Of a DNA stretch of 64,000 nt, positions 63,949 through 64,000 are shown in pieces. This DNA is from Clostridia bacterium. GTDB lineage: Bacteria > Bacillota > Clostridia > Acetivibrionales > DSM-27016. The notes beneath the pieces are model-generated. The model was not told the DNA's origin, did no database searches, and saw nothing but the letters and a program-made list of their open reading frames with translations. Where the stretch lies: positions 62,001 through 126,000 of the forward strand of contig JAOAIJ010000022.1 of the NCBI GenBank assembly GCA_026414765.1, read 5' to 3'. A program made the translations under genes and the position numbers. Numbering within the stretch: position 1 is the stretch's first letter; each line of letters opens with the position of its first letter.

Positions 63949-64000
63949 TTGCAGCCTCCCATTTCCCCCACACTAAACGTGGATTTCTTCTTTTGTATAT

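Overview
The window comes from a low-GC, spore-forming, motile Gram-positive bacterium of the class Clostridia. This rests on three things seen in the sequence: a GerA/GerB/GerC germinant-receptor operon, a single long flagellar-chemotaxis cluster in the Bacillus/Clostridium order (flgB ... sigD), and strong AGGAGG-type ribosome binding sites with frequent GTG/TTG starts. The species cannot be named from the window. No prophage, insertion sequence, CRISPR array or rRNA operon was found.

Left part (1-6.2 kb): the end of a divergent polysaccharide deacetylase gene, small unrecognised genes, a large sugar-nucleotidyltransferase/phosphohexomutase fusion whose mutase half has lost its key motifs, a free-standing starch-type carbohydrate-binding module without a signal peptide, a 44-residue Gly/Cys/Ile-rich protein, and a solitary zinc-type ribosomal protein S14. 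6.3-10.7 kb (minus strand): gerA-gerB-gerC followed by a 52-residue two-helix membrane ORF that looks like a germinant-receptor D subunit. 10.9-15.6 kb: two paralogous 423-residue membrane proteins of unknown function, each built from an exact 117-residue internal duplication, flanking an alpha/alpha-toroid protein and two tiny membrane ORFs. 15.6-19.4 kb (minus strand): tRNA-Leu(CAA), a GOLPH3/GPP34-like protein, a ribbon-helix-helix/SPFH pair, an EamA transporter and a protein carrying only the N-terminal domain of MltG.

19.4-53.4 kb (minus strand) is the flagellar-chemotaxis cluster. Read 5' to 3' it runs flgB-flgC-fliE-fliF-fliG-fliH-fliI-fliJ-motE-like-fliK-flgD-(flagellar operon protein)-flgE, then fliL-fliM-fliY-cheY-fliO-fliP-fliQ-fliR-flhB-flhA-flhF-flhG-pilZ-cheB-cheA-cheW-cheC-cheD-(unknown)-sigD-fapA-(unknown)-swrB-like. 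It encodes the rod/hook base, switch, export apparatus, the CheA/W/B/Y/C/D signalling core and the flagellar sigma factor. An internal sigma-D-type promoter lies in front of flgE. If real, it lets SigD drive the second half of the cluster, including its own gene. flbD, motA, motB, cheR and flagellin are not in the window.

53.9-64 kb (minus strand) is housekeeping: trmFO, topA, dprA, a tandem crcB pair, comM/yifB, a DUF115 (MptE-like) motility-accessory protein and nrdR. The genome-side order topA-trmFO-flgB lacks the hslV-hslU-codY genes found there in many relatives.
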